From Embleya sp040605455 (GTDB taxonomy: Bacteria; Actinomycetota; Actinomycetes; Streptomycetales; Streptomycetaceae): a stretch of DNA of 64,000 bases. This document shows positions 8,381 through 16,449 of the stretch, in pieces. The notes beneath the pieces were generated by a model that saw nothing but the letters and a program-made list of their open reading frames with translations, made no database searches and was not told where the DNA came from. A program made the translations under genes and the position numbers. The stretch covers positions 1 to 64,000 of the forward strand of contig NZ_JBEXCV010000020.1 in assembly GCF_040605455.1 (NCBI RefSeq), read 5' to 3'. The number at the start of each line of letters is the position of its first letter. Position 1 is the first letter of the stretch.

Positions 8381-10438
8381 TCACGACCGGCAGTCCGGGG
8401 ACGGGTCGCCGTCGAGGGCGGTGGCCGGCGCGGACGGCGCCGGCTTCGGGTGCTCCTGGCGGTATTGGTCGGCCTGGATCTTGTACATCCGGGCGTACAG
8501 GCCGTCGACGGCCATCAGTTCCTCGTGCGTGCCCGACTCCGCGACGCGGCCGTGGTCGAGCACGTGGATGTGGTCGGCGCGTCGTACGGAGGCGAGCCGG
8601 TGGGTGATCAGGATGACGGTGACGCCCTCGTGCACGAGTTCGCGCATGCGGGTGAACGCCTCGTGTTCCGCGTGCGCGTCCAGAGCGGCGGTCGGTTCGT
8701 CGAAGACGACCACGTGGGCGTTGCGGAATCGGGCCCGGGCCAGGGCCAGGCGTTGCCATTGGCCGCCGGAGAGTTCGACACCGCCGTCGTAGGTCTGGTC
8801 GAGGAGGGTGTCCCAGCCCCGGGGAAGCTCGTCGGTGACCTTGTGCGCCTGGGCGTAGTCGGACGCCTGTTGGAACCGGATCGGATCCGGGGGTGCCGCG
8901 ACGTCGGGGCGGCCCATGACGACGTTGGCTCGGGCGGTGAGGTCCCAGCGCGCGAAGTCCTGCTGGACGAGGCCGATGTGCTCGAACCAGGCGGTGCGGT
9001 CGGCTTCGCGGATGTCCACGCCGTCCCACAGGACGTGCCCGTCGGAGGGCAGGTACAGGCCGGCGAGGATCTTGGCGAGGGTGGACTTGCCCGAACCGTT
9101 CTCCCCCGCGAGGGCGATGACCCTGCCCCGGGGCAGGGTCAGGGTCACGTCGTCCAGGGCGGGCTTGTCACGGCCGGGGTAGGTGAAGGACACGTTGCGC
9201 ACCTCGATCGTCGTCGGCGGCCCGAGCGAGACTCCCGTGTCGGGGATGGCGTGGGTGTCGGCGATGGCGCAGACCTGTTCGAGGTCGTTGAGCCACAGGG
9301 CCTGCGCGTACAGGCTGTTGATCGCCCGGACGAGCGCGCCGAGATTGGCGGTGCCGGTCCGAATGGCCAGCACCGCCGTGCCCGAGGTCGCGAGACTGGT
9401 GTGGCCGTTGAGGACGAGCCATGCGAGCGTCGCGTACGTGATGCCCGACGCGACGCCGGACAGTCCCGAGGTGAGCAGGTCGGTCGTGGCGTCCGCACGG
9501 GCGAGCCGGGTCTGCTCCGCTTCGGAGCAGCGTGCCATCACGCGGTAGTGGTGCAGCAGGTAGGACCCGGCACCGTGGACCCGGATCTCCTGGCCGGTGC
9601 TGTGGTGCGACAGGGAGTAGGCGATCTCAGCCTGCTGGCGACTGTGGTTCGTCCAGGCCAGCACGGAGCGATACCTGCGGCGCGCCGAGTGCACCGTCCC
9701 CCAGCCCTGCGGCACGATGATCAGCACGAGAAGCGGCAGCAGCAGCGGGTGCAGAACGGCCAGCACCGTGCCCACGGCGATCAGCGACACGAGAGCGTTC
9801 ACGACCTGGACGCCATAGGTGATCATCAGGCGGCTGGCATCGGTGCCGTAACGGGCCGTGCTCATCAGCTTTTTGAACTCGGGATCCTCGATCTTGGTCA
9901 TCTCCACTCGGATGACCCGCTCCAGGAGTTCGATTTCGGCGGCACGTTCGACCTTCGGCTCCAGCCGGCCGGTGGCGGCCGTGGAGGCGGCCCTCAACAG
10001 CGCCCCGAGACAGCCGAGGATCGCCACGGTCAGCAGGGCCGGCGCGGCGGAGCGGACCCGATCGGGTGTGGGGCCGGCGGAGAACAGTTCCAGCAGGATC
10101 TGATTCGTGGCCAACAGGCCGAACGCGGCGGTCAACCCCTGGCCGATCTCGGCGACCACCACGACGACCAGCGCCCCCTGATCGGCCTGCCACCCCAGCC
10201 GCAGGGATCGGGCGACCAGCCGCGGCAGCCGGCGCAGCGTGCCCAGGAAGGACAACTCCGATGATTGGCCGCGTCGTTGGTATCCGCTCCATACGGGGGT
10301 GAGGCTGCCTCCGAACAGGGTGGCCGCGGTGGTGTCCCCCGCCGCACGCGCGGCGTCGTGTGCGGCGCGTCGTCTGTCGCCGCGGGCACGGCGGCGCAAC
10401 GGGCGGGCCGATTGCGGCTGCCGGGTGTCCTGGGCCAT
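8381..10438 (-). CDS. ABC half-transporter, fused permease and ATPase (exporter type)
   Basis: This 685-residue protein has a membrane domain in its first half (hydrophobic helices around GALVVVVVAEIGQGLTAAFGLL, APALLTVAILGCLGALL, VVNALVSLIAVGTVLAVLHPLLLPLLVLII, GITYATLAWLVL). The second half is a nucleotide-binding domain with Walker A GENGSGKST, Q-loop LVQQDFARW, signature LSGGQWQRL, Walker B VVFDEPTAALD and the switch His in LITHRLAS. Type IV exporters of this kind pump lipids, drugs or peptides. The ATG at 10438 has GAGGG 6 nt upstream. Longer in-frame readings run through a tandem DNA repeat and are unlikely to be translated. There is no partner subunit, so a homodimer is expected. Confidence 0.92.
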   Translation of the reverse strand: MAQDTRQPQSARPLRRRARGDRRRAAHDAARAAGDTTAATLFGGSLTPVWSGYQRRGQSSELSFLGTLRRLPRLVARSLRLGWQADQGALVVVVVAEIGQGLTAAFGLLATNQILLELFSAGPTPDRVRSAAPALLTVAILGCLGALLRAASTAATGRLEPKVERAAEIELLERVIRVEMTKIEDPEFKKLMSTARYGTDASRLMITYGVQVVNALVSLIAVGTVLAVLHPLLLPLLVLIIVPQGWGTVHSARRRYRSVLAWTNHSRQQAEIAYSLSHHSTGQEIRVHGAGSYLLHHYRVMARCSEAEQTRLARADATTDLLTSGLSGVASGITYATLAWLVLNGHTSLATSGTAVLAIRTGTANLGALVRAINSLYAQALWLNDLEQVCAIADTHAIPDTGVSLGPPTTIEVRNVSFTYPGRDKPALDDVTLTLPRGRVIALAGENGSGKSTLAKILAGLYLPSDGHVLWDGVDIREADRTAWFEHIGLVQQDFARWDLTARANVVMGRPDVAAPPDPIRFQQASDYAQAHKVTDELPRGWDTLLDQTYDGGVELSGGQWQRLALARARFRNAHVVVFDEPTAALDAHAEHEAFTRMRELVHEGVTVILITHRLASVRRADHIHVLDHGRVAESGTHEELMAVDGLYARMYKIQADQYRQEHPKPAPSAPATALDGDPSPDCRS

Positions 10439-10538
10439 GTGCATCCCTCGATCGTCTCGTCGCTGGGTCCGCCCCGGGCAGGGTGCGGGTTGAACATGCT
10501 GTGCCGTGTTCGTCCGCGCCGGGGAGAGCGTGCGAGGG

Positions 10539-10605
10539 GCGTATTTGCAAACGCGCGGCTCGTCGCACGCTTGCGTATTTGCAAACGCGCGGCTCGTCGC
10601 ACGCT
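10539..10605. repeat. Tandem direct repeat, two 33-bp copies at 34-bp period
   Basis: Two identical copies (10539-10571 and 10573-10605) start GCGTATTTGCAAACGC and end GGCTCGTCGCACGCT. Each holds a TTTGCAAA palindrome core that is AT-rich against this background. A partial copy of the 3' half (ACGCGCGGC, then CTCGTC) follows near 10620. The repeat is 100 bp upstream of the ABC exporter start and could be a double operator. Confidence 0.85.
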
Positions 10606-10690
10606 CGGCGAAGTCCCCCCACGCGCGGCCTCGTCCCGAGGTCGGCGGATTCGGGCCGCTGTCACCGCCCTTCACCTGACGACCCGTCGA

Positions 10691-10900
10691 CTACCTACCC
10701 GGCGGCGCGATCACGGATATCCGTCTCGGTGCGCGAGTATCGGCGAGCGCTTCGGCGCGGTTGTCCGAGGCGAAGTCGGCGATGTGGTCCACGCCGCCCT
10801 CCCAGTGGTCGGTGAACCACATCGCGGCTCGGCGCGCCTCGTTGGCCGACCTGGCACCGGTGACTCGAGCGTTTGCCGTGGCCGGCTGGTGGGTGATCAC
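10691..10900 (-). CDS. Hypothetical 69-residue protein (doubtful)
   Basis: This open frame starts with GTG at 10900 and has moderately G/C-rich third positions (about 80%). It reads ANEARRAAMWFTDHWEGG and then VDHIADFASDNRAEALADTR, which has balanced composition and looks protein-like. There is no convincing ribosome site and I recognise no family. It lies between the ABC and MFS genes on the same strand as the ABC gene. It may be a genuine small protein, the C-terminal remnant of a lost gene, or chance. Confidence 0.3.
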   Translation of the reverse strand: MITHQPATANARVTGARSANEARRAAMWFTDHWEGGVDHIADFASDNRAEALADTRAPRRISVIAPPGR

Positions 10901-11367
10901 GGCGGGTGCGACCGCGGTGGTCGTCTGCGATCACGGCAAGGCACGTGCGTTGCTCGGCACGAATCGCCGCCGATTCGCCGGACGTGTGGTCCACCACTTC
11001 CGCGCCGCCACGCGACAGACCCGCACCCCCACCGCGCGACCTTCGCCGAGCGCAAGGACATGAATTCGCGGATGAACAGCGGAAGTTCGCGAGTAGTGAG
11101 GCTGCACCGGCGCCGGCCTCGGCAACAGGCTCCGGCTTCGACGGGACGAAAGCCGGGCCGGTGACGATGCGCCCCGGCAGCACCACTGCCTCGGCAACGG
11201 CCTGTTGTCGCCGCTGCACCCAGGACGACTCGCCGGGCTGCGCGAGACCCCCGACCTGCCGCCCTCGGCGGTGGAGGGCACTGCGCCTGAACTGCCGATC
11301 ATGGGACGGGGTTTCCCGAGCCGCTGCCCGGGCAGCCGCGAGGGCGACGGATCGGAGGACCAACGCG

Positions 11368-12876
11368 ATGCCCACCGCGACGAACCCAGGCAGCCACACA
11401 CCGGCCGATGCCACGACCTTCAGCACCGACGTCCCGGCCCGCCTGGACCGATTGCCCTGGTCACGGTGGCACTGGCGGATCCTGATCGGTCTGGGCACGG
11501 TCTGGATCCTCGACGGTCTCGAAGTCACCGTGGTCGGCAACGTCGCCGGCCGCTTGTCCGAGCCGGACAGCGGGCTCGACATCACCGCGGCTCAGGTCAC
11601 CGGGCCCGGCGCCGCGATGTACGTCGCCGGGGCGTGTGTGGGCGCACTGCTCTTCGCCTGGCTGACGGATCGATTCGGCCGCAGGAAACTGTTCATGGTC
11701 ACGCTCGCCGTCTACCTCGCGGGCACCGCGCTGACCGCGCTGTCCGGCCAGGCCTGGATGTTCTTCCTATTCCGGTTCATCACCGGCCTGGGCATCGGCG
11801 GCGAGTACGCGGCGATCAATTCCGCCATCGACGAGCTGATGCCGGCCCGCTACCGAGGCCGGGTCGACCTGGCCGTGAACGGCACCTACTGGGCCGGAGC
11901 CGCCTGCGGCGCACTGCTGTCCGTCCTGATGCTGGACACCTCGCTCTTCCCCGCCGACCTCGGCTGGCGCCTGACCTTCGCCCTCGGTGTCGTGCTCGGC
12001 CTGGTCATCCTGCTGGTCCGCCGACACGTCCCCGAATCGCCGCGCTGGCTCTACCTACACGGCCGCGGCGAGCAGGCCGAAGAACTGGTCGCCGACGTCG
12101 AGCGGGAGGTGGTGGCCGAGACCGCGAAGGGCACCGGCGATCGCCGCACGTTGCCCGAACCGCACGGCGAACTGACCATCGACACGAGCAAGGCCACCGG
12201 CCTGGGTGCCATCGCACGCAGCGTGGTGCGGGAGCATCCGCGCCGTTCGGTCCTGGGCCTGTCGTTGTTCATCGGACAAGCCTTCCTCTACAACGCCATC
12301 ACCTTCGGTTTCGCGTCGATCCTGGAGACCTTCTACGACGTGCCGAGCAACCGCGCCGGCTACTACTTCGCCGTCATCGCGGTCGGCAACCTGCTCGGCC
12401 CGTTGCTGCTCGGTCCACTGTTCGACTCGCTCGGTCGACGGGTGATGATCACCTCGACCTACATCGGCAGTGCCGTCGCCCTCTTCGCCACCGCCTGGTT
12501 GTTCGGGGCCGGCCACCTGAACGCGACCACGCTGACCGCGTGTTGGTGCGTCGTATTGTTCCTCGCCTCCACCGGTGCGAGCAGCGCCTACCTGACCGTC
12601 TCCGAGATCTTCCCGATGGAGGCCCGCGCGTCGGCCATCGCGCTGTTCTACGCGGTCGGCACCGCGGCGGGCGGCATCTCCGGCCCCCTGGTCTTCTCCG
12701 ACCTGACCAAGTCCGGCGACGTCGCGGACACCGTCCTCGCCTTCTGCGTCGGCGCCGGCCTCATGCTCGCCGCGGGCATCGTCGCCGCGTTCCTCGCCAT
12801 CGACGCCGAACGCCGCTCCCTCGAGGACATCGCCCCACCCCTCTCCTCCGTCGACCGCAACGCGGCGAGCAGCTGA
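11368..12876 (+). CDS. MFS transporter (sugar-porter/metabolite:H+ symporter type)
   Basis: The protein has 502 residues with twelve predicted membrane segments. Family signatures are present: the loop 2-3 motif LTDRFGRRKLFMVT, the helix 5 motif FLFRFITGLGIGGEYAAINSAIDELMPARYRGRVD, PESPRWLY before the central loop, and the second-half repeat LFDSLGRRVMI. The GIGGEY and PESPRWL pattern is that of sugar-porter/aromatic-acid symporters (as in MhbT/PcaK or YaaU-type carriers). GGAGGA precedes the ATG by 8 nt. The central loop is long and charged (about residues 225-280). The substrate is unknown, and no catabolic genes adjoin it. The small gene at 12920 follows on the same strand. Confidence 0.9.
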   Translation: MPTATNPGSHTPADATTFSTDVPARLDRLPWSRWHWRILIGLGTVWILDGLEVTVVGNVAGRLSEPDSGLDITAAQVTGPGAAMYVAGACVGALLFAWLTDRFGRRKLFMVTLAVYLAGTALTALSGQAWMFFLFRFITGLGIGGEYAAINSAIDELMPARYRGRVDLAVNGTYWAGAACGALLSVLMLDTSLFPADLGWRLTFALGVVLGLVILLVRRHVPESPRWLYLHGRGEQAEELVADVEREVVAETAKGTGDRRTLPEPHGELTIDTSKATGLGAIARSVVREHPRRSVLGLSLFIGQAFLYNAITFGFASILETFYDVPSNRAGYYFAVIAVGNLLGPLLLGPLFDSLGRRVMITSTYIGSAVALFATAWLFGAGHLNATTLTACWCVVLFLASTGASSAYLTVSEIFPMEARASAIALFYAVGTAAGGISGPLVFSDLTKSGDVADTVLAFCVGAGLMLAAGIVAAFLAIDAERRSLEDIAPPLSSVDRNAASS

Positions 12877-12919
12877 GATCCGTACGCCGGCGGGATCGTG
12901 CGGACCGACGCAGACTCGG

Positions 12920-13207
12920 ATGATGGAGATCCATCAGGCCACCGGACACCTCACGATCCCCGGTCACGGCGACATCGAGGTCGGACTCGACCTCTTCGAC
13001 TGGCCGATCGACGGCGAAATTCTCCCTCGCACCTGGAGCGCCATCATCGACAACGGCCCCGTCCTGGACACGGGCACCGAAGGTGCCTTGCGCCTGAGCA
13101 CCGAGCCAACCACCGTCGCGCACCCGTTCGTGGTCATCGCGAGCGGAGAGCACGTCACCCGGATCAGCGGCCGCGAAACGCCGCGCACGTATGGTCGACA
13201 CACCTGA
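12920..13207 (+). CDS. Small hypothetical protein
   Basis: This is a 95-residue acidic protein, MMEIHQATGHLTIPGHGDIE and then VGLDLFDWPIDGEILPRTWSA, that I do not assign to a family. Alternating short hydrophobic strands suggest a small beta-rich fold. Codon third positions are G/C-rich as in neighbouring genes, which favours a real gene. The start may be the second ATG at 12923. The ribosome site is poor. It follows the MFS gene by 43 nt and could be cotranscribed. Confidence 0.5.
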   Translation: MMEIHQATGHLTIPGHGDIEVGLDLFDWPIDGEILPRTWSAIIDNGPVLDTGTEGALRLSTEPTTVAHPFVVIASGEHVTRISGRETPRTYGRHT

Positions 13208-13476
13208 TCGACCTCCCGATACCGATCACCTGTCACCCGTTCGGCCCTGGCGACGTCACCCCTACGAGGCATCTTTGACCCATCCGCGGGACACGGCGCG
13301 CCGATAGCCGGTTGTCTCTTCCCGTGTTCGGGTCGATACGCCAACGCCGCGTGGTGGCAGGGGCGTTGCCCGGAGTCGGGTGGGATCCGTGTGGTCTCCG
13401 CCTTCGGGGGTGCGCCCGACCAGCATCGATGTGCCCGCCGCCCGGCGGATACCGTCACGTCCGGCCGAGGAGTCCC

Positions 13477-15339
13477 ATGCCCCGTCCCCGCTCCGTCCAC
13501 CGCGCGGCCGCGATCGACGACCCGCGTCTCGTCGAAGCCTACGATGCGTGCCGCACGGCGATCCGCAGGGCGGGCGGTACGGAGTACCGAACGGCCCAGC
13601 TGATGCCACCGGCGTTACGACCGGCGCTGTGGGCGATCTACGCGGCCGGCCGGGTGCTGGACGACATCGCCGACACCGGCGAGCCCACCGGCAGAGGGGC
13701 GCTGTTCGACGCCTGGACCACCGCGTTCCACGAGGACCTGCGGCGCGGTGACAGCGCCGACCCGGTACGTCGCGCCCTGGTACACACGATGCGGACCTGG
13801 GATCTGCCGACCGACGGCCTGTCGGCGGCCTTCGCCGCGACCCGCGCGGACATCGACGGCCGTACGCATCCCACCTGGCAGGCGTGGAGCACCTACTCCC
13901 AGGCCGTCAACACCTCCTTCTTCGCCCAGGGCGCGGCGCTGCTGGCCGCCGCGGGCCTGTATCTGCCCCTGCGGCTGCGCTACCTGGAGGCCGCCCGGCA
14001 GTGGGTGGACGCCCTCAGCATCATCGACAACCTCGAAGACCTCGCGGAGGACCTCGCCCAGGGCCGGATCACCATGCCCATGGAGATCCTCGCCGACCAC
14101 GCCCTCACGGCAGCAGACCTCGCGAGCGCCGCTCGAAGCGCGCCACGGAACCGCGCCCCGAACGGCGCGACGGATACACCCGTCGAGGCCCTGATCGGCC
14201 GGCTGGCCGCACAGGCCCGGACCTGGCTCGTCCAGCCCGACCTGTTCCGGGAACTGCCCCCCGCACTCGCGGTGGTGGCGCGTGCGGTGACCGACATCGG
14301 CCGGCTGCGCCTGGACCGCATCGAACGCACCGGGATCGAGCTGCTGCGCCGCAAACCCCGCCTGCCCCGCACGGCGACCTGGCGCATCTTCCTCCCGGCC
14401 CGGCTGAAGGCTCACGTCGCCTGGAAGTTCCTCACGCCGATCGCCCCCGCGCACTCTCGACAGGAGGGCACGACATCGCGCGCACCGACCCTGGCCGGCC
14501 TGCTGCCGGCCCCCCGCTCCGACGCTCCGGCGCCTCCCCGGCCGCATTCCTCGGGCACCCGCCCACCGACCTGGCCCGCGCACCGGCTCCCCCGGCACGT
14601 GGCCGTCGTGATGGACGGCAACGGCCGCTGGGCCACCGACCGGGGTCTCCCCCGCACCGAAGGCCACCGCGCGGGCGGGAAATCGATGCAGGACGTCGTC
14701 CACGGCGCCCTGGAAGTCGGCCTGCGCCACCTGACGCTCTACGCCTTCTCCACGGAGAACTGGCGCCGCCGACCCGAGGAGATCGACGGCCTGCTCGCGC
14801 TCGTACGCGACGACATGGTCGAAGAGACCGTCCTCGACCACGACATCCGCGTGCGCTGGGCCGGCTCCGTCGAGGGACTGCCCCAGGACGTCCTGGAAAA
14901 GCTGGTCCGACTGGAACACGGCACCGGCGAACGCACCGGCCTGACCTTGACCCTGTGCATCAACTACGGCGGCCGGATCGAACTCACCCAGGCCGCCGCC
15001 TCCTTGGCCCGAGCCGCCGCCGCGGGCCGGATCGACCCCGCGCACATCTGCGAGCGCATGTTCGCCGCCCACCTGGCCCTACCCGACCTGCCGGACGTCG
15101 ACCTCCTGTGGCGCACCGGCGGCGAACGCCGCACCTCGAACCTGCTGCCCTGGCACGCCGCATACGCCGAACTGCACTTCAGCGACACCCGCTGGCCGGA
15201 CGTCGACCGCCGCGACCTGTGGCAGGCCATCACCACCTACACCGACCGCGCCCGCAACTTCGGCGCCGTGCCCGGGCCTGCCGCACCTCGACCCGCCGCG
15301 GGGCAACCCGCCTGCGACGCGGACGCGCCGGGTCACTGA
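13477..15339 (+). CDS. Fusion of phytoene/squalene-synthase-like and UppS-like cis-prenyltransferase domains
   Basis: The 620-residue product joins two isoprenoid enzymes. Residues 15-320 are a trans-isoprenyl head-to-head synthase domain with both Asp-rich sites: DDIAD (62-66) and DNLEDLAEDLAQGR (184-197), matching the second motif of phytoene synthases. Residues 325-372 are a Pro/Ser-rich linker. Residues 373-597 are a cis-prenyltransferase with HVAVVMDGNGRWA (catalytic Asp380), LYAFSTENWRR (422-432), LTLCINYGGR and the diphosphate-binding DLLWRTGGERRTSNLLPWH (542-560). All active-site signatures of both families appear intact. GAGGAG lies 4 nt before the ATG at 13477, and nothing in the sequence suggests a frameshift join. 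The expected product is a cis-prenyl or irregular diphosphate that the other domain then condenses or transfers. The actual product is unknown. Confidence 0.92.
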   Translation: MPRPRSVHRAAAIDDPRLVEAYDACRTAIRRAGGTEYRTAQLMPPALRPALWAIYAAGRVLDDIADTGEPTGRGALFDAWTTAFHEDLRRGDSADPVRRALVHTMRTWDLPTDGLSAAFAATRADIDGRTHPTWQAWSTYSQAVNTSFFAQGAALLAAAGLYLPLRLRYLEAARQWVDALSIIDNLEDLAEDLAQGRITMPMEILADHALTAADLASAARSAPRNRAPNGATDTPVEALIGRLAAQARTWLVQPDLFRELPPALAVVARAVTDIGRLRLDRIERTGIELLRRKPRLPRTATWRIFLPARLKAHVAWKFLTPIAPAHSRQEGTTSRAPTLAGLLPAPRSDAPAPPRPHSSGTRPPTWPAHRLPRHVAVVMDGNGRWATDRGLPRTEGHRAGGKSMQDVVHGALEVGLRHLTLYAFSTENWRRRPEEIDGLLALVRDDMVEETVLDHDIRVRWAGSVEGLPQDVLEKLVRLEHGTGERTGLTLTLCINYGGRIELTQAAASLARAAAAGRIDPAHICERMFAAHLALPDLPDVDLLWRTGGERRTSNLLPWHAAYAELHFSDTRWPDVDRRDLWQAITTYTDRARNFGAVPGPAAPRPAAGQPACDADAPGH

Positions 15340-15483
15340 CAGCCCGTCCCACACGGAGCTTCACCTCCTCGCGGCAGCCGTCCTCGCACTGCCGCCGGTG
15401 ACACCGGCCGGGCCCTCAGCGGCCCACGCCCTACGTCACCTGACCACCCTGACCACCGCACCGACCCCGGTCTGATCCGCGAA

Positions 15484-16449
15484 CTATCCCTGCGCAGCCC
15501 GGGATTGCGGCAACTGTGGAGCGTCGGGATCGATCAGGCTGCGACGGTGCAGCGCGACCGCGACGGCCAGGTCCTCCCAGGACATGCCCACGCTCTTGAA
15601 CAGGCGCGGCCGGTCGTCGGGAACGGCGATCCGCCCGTGCACCAACTCCGCGAGGTTGCCCGGCCCGGATTCCCCGTCGAAGACCTCGTCCCACCCGGCG
15701 ACCAGCAGGTCCCCGGCTTCCCGGGACGCGGCGCCGCGGGCCTCGACGTACACCGCGGAGCGACGTACCAGCGCGGTGTCCACCTCGCGTGCGGTCGGTT
15801 CGTGGGAACCCACCGCCGCAACGGCCGCGTGGGCGGGCACCAGGGTGCCGTCGAAGAGCGGAGTGCGCGCCGTGGTGGCGCACACCACGAGGTCGGCGTC
15901 GGCCACCGCGTCCGGCTTGCCGATCGTCGCCGCGAGGCCCAGTGAGCGGGCGTGGTCGGCCAGTGCCCTGGCGGGGGCGGCACTGCGGGCGACCACGGTG
16001 AGCCGGGTCAGCGGACGGATGGCGGCCATCGCGTGCAGGTGCCCGTAGGCCTGGGGGCCGGTGCCGAACAGCACCAGGTGCGAGGCGTCCGGAACCGCGA
16101 GGCGGCGCATGGCGACGGCGGTGACGGCGGGGGTCCGCACGGCGGTGAGCGTGGCGCCGTCGAACAGGGCCAGTGGCTGGAGCGTGGGTCCGTCCAGCAG
16201 CAGGTAGGTGCCGGTGATGCGAGGCAGGCCCCTGGCCGGGTTGCCGGCGGCCACTCCGGCGATCTTGACGCCCACGTGCGACGACCCGGCCGCGGGCATC
16301 AGCAGCAGCTCCCCGGCGGGCACGGCGACGCTCGAACGCGGCGGGACACGCTCGGGATCCAGCCCCGCCAGCAGCGTGTGCTCGATCGTCTCGACGGCCT
16401 CGATCGGCGTCAACTCGACCGGGATCGTCGGGAGTTGATCCGCCGTCAC
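15484..16449 (-). CDS. Ornithine cyclodeaminase/mu-crystallin family NAD(P)-dependent reductase
   Basis: This 321-residue protein belongs to the OCD/mu-crystallin family. It shows the N-terminal platform (LTPIEAVETIEHTLLAGLD), the lysine-bearing substrate segment VGVKIAGVAAGNPARGLPRITGTYLLLD, TAVRTPAVTAVAMRRLA, and the Rossmann loop LVLFGTGPQAYGHLHAM. Many members reduce cyclic imines such as 1-pyrroline-2-carboxylate, or dehydrogenate alanine. Its GTG start overlaps the TGA of the upstream proline-racemase-like gene (GTGA), so the two are translationally coupled. That pairing suggests reduction of a pyrroline carboxylate made from hydroxyproline or proline. This assignment is inference. Confidence 0.88.
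   Translation of the reverse strand: MTADQLPTIPVELTPIEAVETIEHTLLAGLDPERVPPRSSVAVPAGELLLMPAAGSSHVGVKIAGVAAGNPARGLPRITGTYLLLDGPTLQPLALFDGATLTAVRTPAVTAVAMRRLAVPDASHLVLFGTGPQAYGHLHAMAAIRPLTRLTVVARSAAPARALADHARSLGLAATIGKPDAVADADLVVCATTARTPLFDGTLVPAHAAVAAVGSHEPTAREVDTALVRRSAVYVEARGAASREAGDLLVAGWDEVFDGESGPGNLAELVHGRIAVPDDRPRLFKSVGMSWEDLAVAVALHRRSLIDPDAPQLPQSRAAQG

Larger units (their letters stand above)
10439..11367. other. Long intergenic region between divergent transporter genes
   Basis: This 929-bp region separates the ABC exporter and the MFS porter. It contains the 34-bp tandem repeat at 10539-10605 and one weak minus-strand open frame (10691-10900). The rest shows no frame with good composition, and I see no recognisable gene remnants. 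Confidence 0.5.

Noticed and set aside
8450..10264. 604-codon plus-strand frame across the ABC exporter
   Set aside because: Antisense to Walker A, signature and Walker B motifs of the exporter; long open antisense frames are expected at this GC content.
10539..10605. CRISPR array
   Set aside because: Only two adjacent copies with a one-base gap; no spacers and no cas genes.
10439..10675. N-terminal extension of the ABC exporter through the tandem repeat
   Set aside because: The extension encodes the repeat itself, and the GAGGG site is positioned for the ATG at 10438.
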